From positions 622,901 to 686,900 of the forward strand of contig NZ_KI391971.1 in the NCBI RefSeq assembly GCF_000162475.2: DNA of 64,000 nucleotides, read 5' to 3'. Shown here in pieces: positions 16,683 to 24,852 of the stretch. The position numbers and the translations under genes were made by a program. The notes beneath the pieces were generated by a model. It had not been told where the DNA came from. It ran no database searches and worked only from the letters and a program-made list of their open reading frames with translations. The DNA is from Granulicatella elegans ATCC 700633. Lineage in GTDB: Bacteria > Bacillota > Bacilli > Lactobacillales > Aerococcaceae. Position 1 is the stretch's first letter. Each line of letters begins with the position of its first letter.

Positions 16683-17366
16683 ATGACTCGATTTTATCAA
16701 TTGTTGAAAATTCAAATTTTAGATTATTTACGTATTTTACTAATTGGGTTAGGTTCTTATTTGGGTGTCATTAATGTTCTAAATTTTATCGATAGATCTG
16801 AGGGATTTTCATTTACAATTAATTTACCTGCTATAAGTTTTTTAGCAATTACTTTATTAGGAATAGCTTTTTCAGTTGCTGATTTTAGAATAATGAACCA
16901 ATTGAGTTTTACAAGAAGAGAACAATATCAATTTCCGATTTATATGGGAGTTATTATGACAACATTATTAACACTCAAAAATATTTTCTTTTATGTATTA
17001 GCTAGTAAAGCAGCTTCAGTGGGAATTAAATTAATTCAATGGACTGATTTAGAAAATGACTTTGTTTTAGGAACTCTTTCTTTATGGGGTTGGTTACTAG
17101 TAATGTTTTTATTCTCATCAATTATAGGGTTTATTCTAAATAAGTTTAACAATCAAAAGATTGTGTTAATCGTTACTGCAACAAGTTTAGGGGGAATATT
17201 TGCACTTTTTGGAATATTTGCTCGTTCAGAAGTAGTGAATAATTTCCTAGATAGAATGATTCAATACAATATCCCACTTAGTTATATGATGATTGCTATT
17301 TGTGTTTTACTATTATACGTAGTGATTCGTCATCATGAAAGTAAAGAAGTCGGTGTAGGAATGTAG
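16683..17366 (+). CDS. ABC transporter membrane protein, first permease
   Basis: 227 residues with about six hydrophobic helices and no recognisable soluble domain. The start ATG 16683 follows AAGGTG inside the end of the ATPase gene. Part of the operon GntR-ATPase-permease-permease. It does not resemble the two downstream permeases closely, so the exporter may be heteromeric. Substrate unknown. Confidence 0.7.
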   Translation: MTRFYQLLKIQILDYLRILLIGLGSYLGVINVLNFIDRSEGFSFTINLPAISFLAITLLGIAFSVADFRIMNQLSFTRREQYQFPIYMGVIMTTLLTLKNIFFYVLASKAASVGIKLIQWTDLENDFVLGTLSLWGWLLVMFLFSSIIGFILNKFNNQKIVLIVTATSLGGIFALFGIFARSEVVNNFLDRMIQYNIPLSYMMIAICVLLLYVVIRHHESKEVGVGM

Positions 17367-17377
17367 AGGTGCTTGTC

Positions 17378-18091
17378 ATGTCAAATTTACAAAAAAGATT
17401 ACTAAAGTTATTTTTAATGGAACGTTTAAAAGTGATGGGGCTAACATTTTTATTCTTTAGTGCTATAGTAGTTATTTTTTCATTGATTCCTCGTATGGAA
17501 ACTTTTGTGTTTGAGTTTGAGTTTGAGGGAAGTACATTGATCACGTTTGCGATGATATTCAGTATATTTTTAAAATGTATCCCTCAATTTCAATTGAGTA
17601 CGATGGCAGGGTTAACTCGAAAGAAAATTATTATGAATGAATTGTTGTTGAACACTATCAATGTACTAATTACTTTAATCATCTTTTTGATTGCTTCCGT
17701 TTTAAAGATTAATTGGACAATCGGATCGGTTCATATTTATTTTAGCCCTGAGATGATACAGTTTGGTTTAAATTCTATGACAGGAATGATTGCCATTTTT
17801 CTTAGCTTGTTTGCAAGTTTTATGGGTGTGACAACTTTCTTCTTTGTAATGAACAAGTTTACATCGAAAAAAGCATTTGTGTTTATGATATTTTTAATGT
17901 ATCCAATCGTTGGACTGCTTGTCATGATTGTGACATCGATTCCAAATTTATTAAGCTTCTTAATAGCGAGCTACAATTTCTATATTCAAAATCTATTTAT
18001 TGGAAATGTCATCCTTTGTGGAGTGATGACAGTTTTATTCCTACTTGCAATTTATAAGCACGAAAGTAAGAGTACAGTTTCAGATGTTTAA
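17378..18091 (+). CDS. ABC transporter membrane protein, second permease (tandem copy A)
   Basis: Membrane protein of 237 residues with about six hydrophobic helices, starting MSNLQKRLLKLFLMERLKV. It is an evident paralog of the next gene: the N-terminus, the block KCIPQFQLSTMAGLTRKKIIM and the C-terminal KHESKSTVS tail recur there. ATG 17378 follows GAGGTG, 11 bp after the previous stop. Closes the GntR operon, with a terminator just downstream. Function is inferred from operon context only. Confidence 0.72.
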   Translation: MSNLQKRLLKLFLMERLKVMGLTFLFFSAIVVIFSLIPRMETFVFEFEFEGSTLITFAMIFSIFLKCIPQFQLSTMAGLTRKKIIMNELLLNTINVLITLIIFLIASVLKINWTIGSVHIYFSPEMIQFGLNSMTGMIAIFLSLFASFMGVTTFFFVMNKFTSKKAFVFMIFLMYPIVGLLVMIVTSIPNLLSFLIASYNFYIQNLFIGNVILCGVMTVLFLLAIYKHESKSTVSDV

Positions 18092-18095
18092 GGAT

Positions 18096-18132
18096 AAAAC
18101 ATGTTAGTAGTTATTGCTAACATGTTTTATTT
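18096..18132 (+). terminator. Terminator after permease copy A
   Basis: AAAACATGTTAG (18096-18107) pairs with CTAACATGTTTT (18117-18128), then ATTTATT. The same hairpin recurs after copy B. Confidence 0.85.
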
Positions 18133-18175
18133 ATTATGAAAATATGTTTTTCCTACATAATCAAACAATCCATGG

Positions 18176-18181
18176 TATAAT
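18176..18181 (+). promoter_or_regulatory. Extended -10 promoter before permease copy B (copy of the murI promoter)
   Basis: TGGTATAAT sits in the context CAATCCATGGTATAATGAA, which is identical to the sequence upstream of murI at 19064-19080. The promoter therefore appears to have been copied together with the gene. Confidence 0.7.
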
Positions 18182-18235
18182 GAACCAAGAGAATTTAAGG
18201 AAGAAGGAACGATATTTTAAAAGCAAGAGGAGAGA

Positions 18236-18976
18236 ATGATGTCAAATTTACAAAAAAGATTGTTGAAGATGTTTTTATTAGAACGGTTAAAAGTTATTGG
18301 AATTACTTTACTATTTTTTGCCGCTTTAAGTGCGGTACTTTCTCTATTTCCGATTTTTAATTTCTTAAGAAATTGGATTCTTCCAGATTTCTCGATTTAC
18401 TATTCGGATAATTTTAGACCTACTATAGAAGGAAATATCATCCTTATGATTGGTATCATAGTGAGTATATTTTTAAAATGTATTTCTCAATTTCAATTGA
18501 GTACATTGGCAGGATTAACTCGAAAACAAATTATTGTGAATGAATTATTGATTATTAGTGTATATGTATTGATTAGTATTTTTGTTTTAAATTTTATAAA
18601 GATTGATTGGAATTGGGGACTAGTTCGTATATCGTTTAGCTCAATGTTTCCTCCTTTTAGAGAATTTCCTTTAAGTGCAATGATACTAAAACTATTTGCA
18701 GATTATTTAGGATGGACTATTTTATTCTTTATTGTTAATAAGTTTACATCTAAAAAGATGATTATAATTCTTTTCTTTTTAATTTATCCATTTGCGGGAA
18801 CATTCTTTTTGATTTCAATATTGATACCGAATTTTTACGTAATCGTATTTACACTTTTATATTATTATTTTCAATTTCCAATTTTGGGAACTTTTATTGT
18901 TTGTGGGGTAATGCTCCTCTTTTTCTTCCTTGTTGTATATAAACATCAAAGTAAGATTACAGTTTCAGTTATTTAA
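18236..18976 (+). CDS. ABC transporter membrane protein, tandem copy B
   Basis: 246-residue paralog of the preceding permease: shared MSNLQKRLLK-FLLERLKV start, KCISQFQLSTLAGLTRKQIIVNE centre (highly similar) and KHQSKITVS end, with divergent loops. About six hydrophobic helices. ATG at 18236 or 18239 after AGAGGAG. Unlike copy A it is separated from the operon by a terminator and has its own promoter. It has no private ATPase, so it may use the upstream one. Confidence 0.72.
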   Translation: MMSNLQKRLLKMFLLERLKVIGITLLFFAALSAVLSLFPIFNFLRNWILPDFSIYYSDNFRPTIEGNIILMIGIIVSIFLKCISQFQLSTLAGLTRKQIIVNELLIISVYVLISIFVLNFIKIDWNWGLVRISFSSMFPPFREFPLSAMILKLFADYLGWTILFFIVNKFTSKKMIIILFFLIYPFAGTFFLISILIPNFYVIVFTLLYYYFQFPILGTFIVCGVMLLFFFLVVYKHQSKITVSVI

Positions 18977-18980
18977 TGAT

Positions 18981-19018
18981 AAAACATGTTAGTAGTTTTT
19001 GCTAACATGTTTTATTTA
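18981..19018 (+). terminator. Terminator after permease copy B
   Basis: AAAACATGTTAG and CTAACATGTTTT, same hairpin as at 18096-18128, with one loop change. Confidence 0.85.
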
Positions 19019-19072
19019 TTATGAGAAATTTAAGAAAAATAGGCTTTTCCTACAAAATTGAACAATCCATGG

Positions 19073-19078
19073 TATAAT
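19073..19078 (+). promoter_or_regulatory. Extended -10 promoter of murI-rdgB
   Basis: TGGTATAAT, 33 bp before the start; no strong -35. Confidence 0.65.
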
Positions 19079-19110
19079 GAATCAAGAGAAAAGAAGAAAG
19101 AGTGAACAAC

Positions 19111-20544
19111 ATGTCGAAAGCAATAGGATTCATTGATTCGGGTGTAGGAGGATTGACTGTTTTAAAAGAAGCCTTGAAACAATTACCTCATGAATCAATG
19201 ATTTTTTTAGGAGATTCTGCAAGATGCCCGTATGGAAATCGAACAGTTGAAGAAATTAGAAAATTTACAAAAGAAATGGTTCAATTTCTCCTTAAAAAAG
19301 ATGTAAAGATGATTGTGATTGCCTGCAATACAGCAACAGCGGTGATCCTAGAAGAATTACAAGAAACATTAGACATACCAGTAGTGGGCGTGATTCAGCC
19401 AGGAAGTTTAGCAGCGATTAAACAAACAAAATCACAGAAAATTGCAGTCTTAGGAACTCATGCAACGATTCAAAGTGATGTATATCGTAAAACAATCCAA
19501 AAGAAAAATCATCAATTAATGGTTACCAGTTTAGAATGTCCAAAATTTGTTCCTTTAGTAGAAAGTAATCAGACGGATTCTCCAATTGCTAAAAAAGTGG
19601 TCGCACAAACATTACAACCTTTAATGGGAAAAGAATTTGATACTTTAATATTAGGCTGTACTCATTATCCTTTATTAAAGCAAAGAATTCAAGCAGTTGT
19701 GGGTCCTCAAGTTACATTAATCGATTCAGGTGCAGAAACGGTTTCTACCGTTAGTGCGTTATTAGATTTTAATTATTTAGCAGAAAATTACGAAACGAAT
19801 CCTTCTCCAACATTAGAAATTTATACAACTGGTTCACCTATTTTATTTAAAGAAATTGCAGAAAATTGGTTGAATAGAAGTCCGTTAACTGTTGAAAAAG
19901 TGAGTTTAGAACCTTATAAGGAGGAAGAGATGTCTCAAAAAGAATTAGTTATTGCAACGAAAAATGCTGGTAAAGCAAAGGAGTTTGCTAGTATTTTTGA
20001 ACCTAAAGGATATAGCGTCAAAACATTATTAGATTTTCCAGAATTGGAAGATGTAGCAGAAACAGGTCAAACATTTGAAGAAAATGCCCGTTTAAAAGCA
20101 GAAACAATTGCTGAAAGACTTCAAAAAATTGTATTAGCGGATGATTCTGGATTATGTGTGGATGCATTAGAGGGACAACCGGGTGTTTATTCCGCAAGAT
20201 ATGCTGGAAATCAAAAAAGTGATGCTGCCAATAATGCAAAATTATTAGCTGAATTAGGAGAATTACCTTCTGATAAAAGAAGTGCACATTTCCATTGTTG
20301 TTTAGTGATGGCTGCTCCTAATCATGAATCTTTAGTCGTTGAAGGTATTTGTGATGGAGAAATTGCGAAATTTCCTTCAGGAGAAGGAGGATTTGGATAC
20401 GATCCATTATTTTTCGTCCCTGAAATTCAAAAAACATTTGGGCAATTATCTCGTGAAGAAAAAAATCAAATCAGTCACCGTGCAAAAGCTGTGAACTTAT
20501 TAGTGGAACAATGGGAAGAATGGCTAGCACTAGTGAATCGTTAG
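19111..20544 (+). CDS. murI-rdgB: Fused glutamate racemase MurI / XTP-dITP diphosphatase RdgB
   Basis: Residues 1-270 are glutamate racemase, which makes D-glutamate for peptidoglycan: catalytic cysteines in ACNTATA (near 72) and GCTHYPLL (near 182), start motif IGFIDSGVGGLTVL. Residues 274-477 are a HAM1-type pyrophosphatase that cleans up non-canonical purine triphosphates: ATKNAGKAKEF and LADDSGLCVDAL. There is no stop between them. At the junction a strong Shine-Dalgarno (AAGGAGG, 19918-19924) stands 5 bp before an in-frame ATG at 19930, so free RdgB can also be made. Start ATG 19111 follows GAAGAAAGAG. Genes are adjacent but separate in many Firmicutes. Confidence 0.93.
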   Translation: MSKAIGFIDSGVGGLTVLKEALKQLPHESMIFLGDSARCPYGNRTVEEIRKFTKEMVQFLLKKDVKMIVIACNTATAVILEELQETLDIPVVGVIQPGSLAAIKQTKSQKIAVLGTHATIQSDVYRKTIQKKNHQLMVTSLECPKFVPLVESNQTDSPIAKKVVAQTLQPLMGKEFDTLILGCTHYPLLKQRIQAVVGPQVTLIDSGAETVSTVSALLDFNYLAENYETNPSPTLEIYTTGSPILFKEIAENWLNRSPLTVEKVSLEPYKEEEMSQKELVIATKNAGKAKEFASIFEPKGYSVKTLLDFPELEDVAETGQTFEENARLKAETIAERLQKIVLADDSGLCVDALEGQPGVYSARYAGNQKSDAANNAKLLAELGELPSDKRSAHFHCCLVMAAPNHESLVVEGICDGEIAKFPSGEGGFGYDPLFFVPEIQKTFGQLSREEKNQISHRAKAVNLLVEQWEEWLALVNR

Positions 20545-20558
20545 TAAGAGGTGAATGT

Positions 20559-21107
20559 ATGAAAATTATTATTATGAGTGATAACCATGGACAAAAAATA
20601 GCATTACAAAAAGTATTTGAACACTATCAATCAGAATCAGATGTTCGTTTTATTCATTGTGGGGATTCAGAGTTTCCTTATGAAGATGAAGTTTTTCAAG
20701 GATGCCTTCGAGTAACGGGAAATTGTGATTATGATACAAATTATCCGGAAGTAGAAGTGTTTGAAGAAGGTGGCATTTGTTTTTTAGTAACGCATGGTCA
20801 TATGCAAGCAGTCAATAGTGGGGTGTATCGCTTAGCGAAATTTGCAAAAGAACAAGGAATTCAAGTAGCTTTCTATGGTCATACACATAAATTGTATGAG
20901 GAAACGTATGAAGGCGTATTATGTATAAATTCAGGAAGTGTTTCTTATCCAAGAGGACATTTTGCAATGACTCCAACTTATGCTGTTTTAACAATTCATT
21001 CAGAATCAGAAATTGAATTACAATATTTTGATATGAAGCATCAACCATTAGAGGGACTTCATTATTCGTATCATTTAGATTCAGAAAGAGGATTTATTCA
21101 TGATTAA
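20559..21107 (+). CDS. yfcE: Metallophosphoesterase, YfcE/MJ0936 family
   Basis: Small calcineurin-like phosphodiesterase: metal-binding motifs SDNHGQ (near residue 7), HCGDSE, VTGNCDYD, VTHGH and YGHTHK. 182 residues. Natural substrate unknown; relatives cleave model phosphodiesters. Start ATG 20559 follows AAGAGGTG; earlier in-frame codons run back into rdgB. Operon with murI-rdgB (14-bp gap) and cbpB (8-bp overlap), an order found in several lactic acid bacteria and streptococci. Confidence 0.88.
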   Translation: MKIIIMSDNHGQKIALQKVFEHYQSESDVRFIHCGDSEFPYEDEVFQGCLRVTGNCDYDTNYPEVEVFEEGGICFLVTHGHMQAVNSGVYRLAKFAKEQGIQVAFYGHTHKLYEETYEGVLCINSGSVSYPRGHFAMTPTYAVLTIHSESEIELQYFDMKHQPLEGLHYSYHLDSERGFIHD

Positions 21108-21564
21108 TCGAGTAGTACAAGACTTATTACTAGAAGAAAAGGATAAATTATTTATTGCAGCTGATAAAGTAGCAATTTTGGAAGAAGACCATACATTAGA
21201 TCATGCCATGTTAGTTTTAACTCATGTTCGTTATTCTCTTATTCCAGTTGTGAATCGCCAAAATAAATTAACCGGATTAATTTCATTAGCGATGATTTTA
21301 AATCAAGTTGCCACATTGGAAGAAATTGATTTAAGTCGATTACATGATTTTCAAGTAAAAGAAGCCATGGAAACAGAATTTCCAACGATTACATTTAATA
21401 CAGATATTGAAGATGTATTGAATGAATTAGTCGATCATAGTTTCTTATGTATAACAAATGATGAACAAGAATTTGTAGGAATTGTGACTAGAAAAGAAGT
21501 GTTAAAACGAGTGAATTATATGGTTCATGAATTGAATCGTAAATATGAATTAGTTGAAAAATAA
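21100..21564 (+). CDS. cbpB: CBS-domain protein CbpB/DarB (cyclic-di-AMP-binding type)
   Basis: 154 residues made of two CBS repeats (about 15-70 and 85-145), starting MINRVVQDLLLEEKDKLFI. This matches CbpB of Listeria/streptococci and DarB (YkuL) of Bacillus, which bind c-di-AMP and, when free, regulate (p)ppGpp synthase Rel or pyruvate carboxylase. Overlaps yfcE by 8 bp, so it is translationally coupled. c-di-AMP binding is inferred from family, not visible directly. Confidence 0.85.
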   Translation: MINRVVQDLLLEEKDKLFIAADKVAILEEDHTLDHAMLVLTHVRYSLIPVVNRQNKLTGLISLAMILNQVATLEEIDLSRLHDFQVKEAMETEFPTITFNTDIEDVLNELVDHSFLCITNDEQEFVGIVTRKEVLKRVNYMVHELNRKYELVEK

Positions 21565-21565
21565 T

Positions 21566-21599
21566 AAAAAGTTACTCCTTTTGCGGGAGTAACTTTTTT
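21566..21599. terminator. Bidirectional terminator between cbpB and mscS
   Basis: AAAAGTTACTCC and GGAGTAACTTTT arms with A- and T-runs on either side; serves both converging genes. Confidence 0.88.
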
Positions 21600-21600
21600 G

Positions 21601-22464
21601 TTACGATGCAGGATTGATAGCGGTATTTGTTGTTGGAAGTGAAATGCCAGCTTCAATTAATGCTTCTTGATAAAGTTTTAAAAATTGATTATAAATCATA
21701 TGCTGTTTTCCATTTTTCGTAAAAATACTAATTCTGAAAACAAATTGTCCATTTGGAAGAGTTTGTGGACCGATAATAGTTGGACCTTTTACAATTTCTG
21801 GATATTGTGATGCATTCTTTGTATTGACTTGATCAACCGTATCATATACAACCGTTAAGTCAGCGTCGCTAAAAAGTGGAATTTCAATTAAGGCTCTCAT
21901 ATCACCTCTAGACTGATTACTTACGACAGAGATGCTTCGATTTGGGATAAAATGAAGAGTACCATCGAATCCACGGACTTGAGTTGTTCTAACTCCAACA
22001 TTCGCAACAGTTCCAGAAACAGCACCAATAATGACAATGTCTCCAACATCATATTGACGTTCCAGTAAAATGAAGAATCCATTTACAACATCACTTAAAA
22101 ATCCTTGAGCCCCTAATCCAATCGCAACCCCAGCAATTCCTGCACCAGCTAATAAGCTTGTAATAGGAATTCCTAAAATCACTAAAATCCAATAAATTAA
22201 AACAAAGTAAAGTAAATAGTCTAAACAGTTTTCTAATAATCGCATTAAAGTATTTTTACGAGCTATACTTTGTGACGATAGTCGAATCGATGAAAGAACT
22301 GTTTTTTGAAAAACTTTATGCAATACTTTTTTTCCAATGATAAATAAAATACATAGAAAAGTTAATGATATTAATTTCGATAAAATTTCAGATAAAATCA
22401 TTTGCCATGGAATTGAAAGCCAATATTGTTCGAAAAAACTTTGTACAGTTGAACGAATATCCAT
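21601..22464 (-). CDS. mscS: Small-conductance mechanosensitive channel, MscS family
   Basis: 287 residues. Three transmembrane helices (about 15-45, 65-95, 100-125), the third glycine/alanine-rich pore helix (GAGIAGVAIGLGAQGFLSDVVNGFFILLE) is diagnostic, followed by the beta domain (VGDIVIIG) and C-terminal domain. Opens under hypo-osmotic shock. Transcribed towards cbpB. Start ATG with AAGGAGG upstream on the minus strand. Confidence 0.92.
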   Translation of the reverse strand: MDIRSTVQSFFEQYWLSIPWQMILSEILSKLISLTFLCILFIIGKKVLHKVFQKTVLSSIRLSSQSIARKNTLMRLLENCLDYLLYFVLIYWILVILGIPITSLLAGAGIAGVAIGLGAQGFLSDVVNGFFILLERQYDVGDIVIIGAVSGTVANVGVRTTQVRGFDGTLHFIPNRSISVVSNQSRGDMRALIEIPLFSDADLTVVYDTVDQVNTKNASQYPEIVKGPTIIGPQTLPNGQFVFRISIFTKNGKQHMIYNQFLKLYQEALIEAGISLPTTNTAINPAS

Positions 22465-22610
22465 GAGGTTTCCTCCTTTTTTGAGATTCTTTTATATAGT
22501 TTATCATAATTAAAATAATTTAGAAAATACTATATCACTTTTAGTAGCGTTTTATGCATGATAATGGTATTATGATTAATAATATCGGAAATTGAGGAGG
22601 GATGTTCAAA

Positions 22611-23006
22611 ATGTCTGGAATAGAAGTTGCAGCTTTAATTGCAGCATGTTCATTATTAGGTTTAGTAGTATTTCTAGTTTTAAAACTTAATCCAGTTTTA
22701 AATAAATTAGATAAAACAGTGAACCATGTGAACAACTCTATTGAAATTATTACAAGGGATGTCGATAATTTATCTATCGAAGTAGAGGGATTATTGAATA
22801 AAACAAATGCTTTAGTAGACGATATTAATGGAAAAGTAAAAAGAACAGATCCATTATTTACAGCTATTGGAGATTTAGGATTAACAGTTTCTGATGTAAA
22901 TCATTCAACTCGTTCCCTTGCGACTAGAGTATCAAGCATTAAACCAGCTCGTACTTTAGGGGCTTTATCTGTTGGAAAAGCGATTTTATCAAGAAAGAAA
23001 AAATAA
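22611..23006 (+). CDS. DUF948 membrane protein
   Basis: One N-terminal transmembrane helix (residues 3-27) then a helical, Asn/Asp/Val-rich domain that predicts a coiled coil (about 30-80) and a basic tail ending in KKK. The family (YtxG-like, general stress) has no known activity. ATG 22611 is chosen because GAGGAGGG is 8 bp upstream; the ATG at 22602 is too close to it. Pairs with the YtxH gene 18 bp downstream, as ytxG-ytxH do in Bacillus. Confidence 0.83.
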   Translation: MSGIEVAALIAACSLLGLVVFLVLKLNPVLNKLDKTVNHVNNSIEIITRDVDNLSIEVEGLLNKTNALVDDINGKVKRTDPLFTAIGDLGLTVSDVNHSTRSLATRVSSIKPARTLGALSVGKAILSRKKK

Positions 23007-23024
23007 TGAACGGAGTGAAGAAAA

Positions 23025-23417
23025 ATGGGTAAAAAAACAGGCGGATTTCTTTTAGGAGCATTTATCGGAAGTGTGGCAGCAGCAACGACTGCATTATTAT
23101 TTGCACCAAAATCAGGTAAGGAATTACGTGAAGATTTAGCAGTAAAAGCAGATGAATTGAAAGAACAATTATCTGACTATGTAGATATTTCAATTGAAAA
23201 AGGAGTTGAATTATCAGAAGTAGCTTTAAATGCTACAGAAGATATTCGTGTAAATTTAAAAGATTCAGCTTCTCAATTTAAAGATACAGTTAAAAAATCT
23301 GCGACTAATTTAAAAGAAGAAGTTTCTCAAACTGTAAGTAAAGTTCAAGATACTTTCTCAGCTAAAAAAGAAGAAGCAGAAGAAGTTGTTGCAGAGTTAA
23401 AAGAAGAAGTTAAATAG
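23025..23417 (+). CDS. YtxH domain protein
   Basis: 130 residues. N-terminal glycine/alanine-rich hydrophobic helix with the family signature (GAFIGSVAAATTALLFAPKSGKELRE), then a long amphipathic, Lys/Glu/Ser-rich helical region. Envelope-associated stress protein family of unknown mechanism. Co-transcribed with the DUF948 gene. Repeat fragment R6 lies just downstream. Confidence 0.85.
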   Translation: MGKKTGGFLLGAFIGSVAAATTALLFAPKSGKELREDLAVKADELKEQLSDYVDISIEKGVELSEVALNATEDIRVNLKDSASQFKDTVKKSATNLKEEVSQTVSKVQDTFSAKKEEAEEVVAELKEEVK

Positions 23418-23423
23418 TAAATT

Positions 23424-23500
23424 TGACTTCCCTTAAGTAGCTAAGGACGCAAGCAGCCTCGCAAAAAAGCGAGTCTCATTGCTTAAGTTATGTTTTCTAA
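23424..23500 (+). repeat. Structured repeat R6 (partial: hairpin 1 only)
   Basis: Retains CTTAAGTAGCTAAGGAC, then hairpin 1 with base GCAA/TTGC, inner CTCGC..GCGAG and TCTCA, then GCTTAAG. Hairpins 2 and 3 are absent. The base pair set differs from R1 and R3 but keeps complementarity. Confidence 0.7.
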
Positions 23501-23514
23501 GACAATAAATAATA

Positions 23515-23545
23515 AACCGAGGAAATAAAAATTCCTCGGTTTTTG
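23515..23545. terminator. Bidirectional terminator between ytxH and pepQ
   Basis: AACCGAGGAA and TTCCTCGGTT around a short A-rich loop, T-run on the plus side. Confidence 0.8.
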
Positions 23546-23552
23546 TTATATT

Positions 23553-24665
23553 CTAATTTTTTGTAACTTCTTGTGGGAAATGGGTAAATAGTTCGCAACC
23601 GTCTTTTGTAACAACTAAACAGTCTTCTACACGAACTCCATAATCTTTTGCAATGTATACACCTGGTTCAACAGAGAAGCACATGCCTTCTTCTAGAATC
23701 ATATCATTGCCTTCCATAATGGATGGAAATTCATGACAACTTTGACCAATTCCATGCCCTAAACGATGGATAAAGTATTCACCGTATCCTTTTTCTGTAA
23801 TATAATCACGTGCAATCGCATCGATTTCACTAGCTTTCATTCCTGGTTTAACAGATTGAATTGCTAAATCATGAGCAGTTTTGACAATATTAAAAATTTC
23901 TTGGTGGCGAACATCTTTTGCATTTTCTTCACCAAAGAAAATAGTACGAGTCATATCGCTCGCATAACCATTATGCATAGTTCCTAAATCAAAAAGTACC
24001 CATTCGTTCTTTCTTAATTTTCTATCTCCCGGAACTCCATGAGGATCAGCAGCATGGTCTCCAAACAATACCATCGTATCAAAACTCATAGAAGTAATGC
24101 CTAATTTTTTCATTTCATATTCGATTTTAGCAACAACTTCTAATTCTGTAATGCCTTCTGTTAAGCTTTGAATCCCAATTTCTACTGCTTTATCTGCGTA
24201 TGTTCCTGAATCTTTTAATTTTTGAATCGCATCGGCATCTTTTCTTAAACGTAAATCATTAATGATAGGTGTTAAGTCATCTGTCCATTGAATTTTTGAG
24301 TTTTCTTTTTTCAAATTTTCAACAGTATGTAATGTAATAAAATTTTTCTCTACCGACCATTTAGTAGGTAAATCAAATTGCTGTTGAATAGCAGAAGTTA
24401 AAATTTCCCATGGATTTTCATGGTCTTGATAACTTACAACAGTATAAGTTGGTTCAGCCGCTTTTGCCATATTCTTTTCAAGAGCAGGTACAAAGAGTAG
24501 AGGAGTATGATTGGCAGATACAACCATCGCTAAAACACGTTCATGTGGATCTGTTGTATAGTGGGTCAATAAACTAATCGTTGTTGGATCTTGAATAAAT
24601 GCAATATCACAATTTAGTTGTTGTAAAACGTTGGTAAAATGAATATAAGTTTGTTTATTACTCAT
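23553..24665 (-). CDS. pepQ: Xaa-Pro dipeptidase (M24 family)
   Basis: Cleaves Xaa-Pro dipeptides; 370 residues. N-terminal creatinase-like domain, then pita-bread catalytic domain with metal ligands in LFDLGTMHNGYASDMTRT (two Asp), RLGHGIGQSCHEFP (His), and the C-terminal Glu residues in FSVEPGVY and RVEDCLVV. The start is ATG at 24665 with GGAGGATTT upstream; a longer frame reaches 24773 but adds a hydrophobic, unlike-family leader. Divergent from ccpA, the standard pepQ/ccpA arrangement of lactic acid bacteria. Confidence 0.93.
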   Translation of the reverse strand: MSNKQTYIHFTNVLQQLNCDIAFIQDPTTISLLTHYTTDPHERVLAMVVSANHTPLLFVPALEKNMAKAAEPTYTVVSYQDHENPWEILTSAIQQQFDLPTKWSVEKNFITLHTVENLKKENSKIQWTDDLTPIINDLRLRKDADAIQKLKDSGTYADKAVEIGIQSLTEGITELEVVAKIEYEMKKLGITSMSFDTMVLFGDHAADPHGVPGDRKLRKNEWVLFDLGTMHNGYASDMTRTIFFGEENAKDVRHQEIFNIVKTAHDLAIQSVKPGMKASEIDAIARDYITEKGYGEYFIHRLGHGIGQSCHEFPSIMEGNDMILEEGMCFSVEPGVYIAKDYGVRVEDCLVVTKDGCELFTHFPQEVTKN

Positions 24666-24767
24666 AATAAATCCTCCATATTTTTCAATTGGTAAGCATA
24701 TTTTAGCACAAATAGCACGGAAAATGTAAAGAGTTTCAAAAAATATGAAAATAGTTATATGAAACGC

Positions 24768-24796
24768 TTGCAAAACTTCGTGAAAAATGATAACCT
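24768..24796 (+). promoter_or_regulatory. Promoter of ccpA, with cre-like overlap
   Basis: TTGCAA (24768-24773), a 17-bp spacer and TAACCT (24791-24796). The -35 lies within TGAAACGCTTGCA (24760-24772), which resembles a CcpA operator but is one base shorter than the consensus spacing, so autoregulation is only a possibility. Confidence 0.55.
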
Positions 24797-24852
24797 TTAC
24801 CTAGAATGGTGTACAAATACATATTTTTTTAAATATTTAGAGGAGAATTTAT

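Noticed and set aside
24760-24772. Functional cre site upstream of ccpA
   Set aside because: TGAAACGCTTGCA is one base shorter than the cre consensus, so it is mentioned only as a resemblance.
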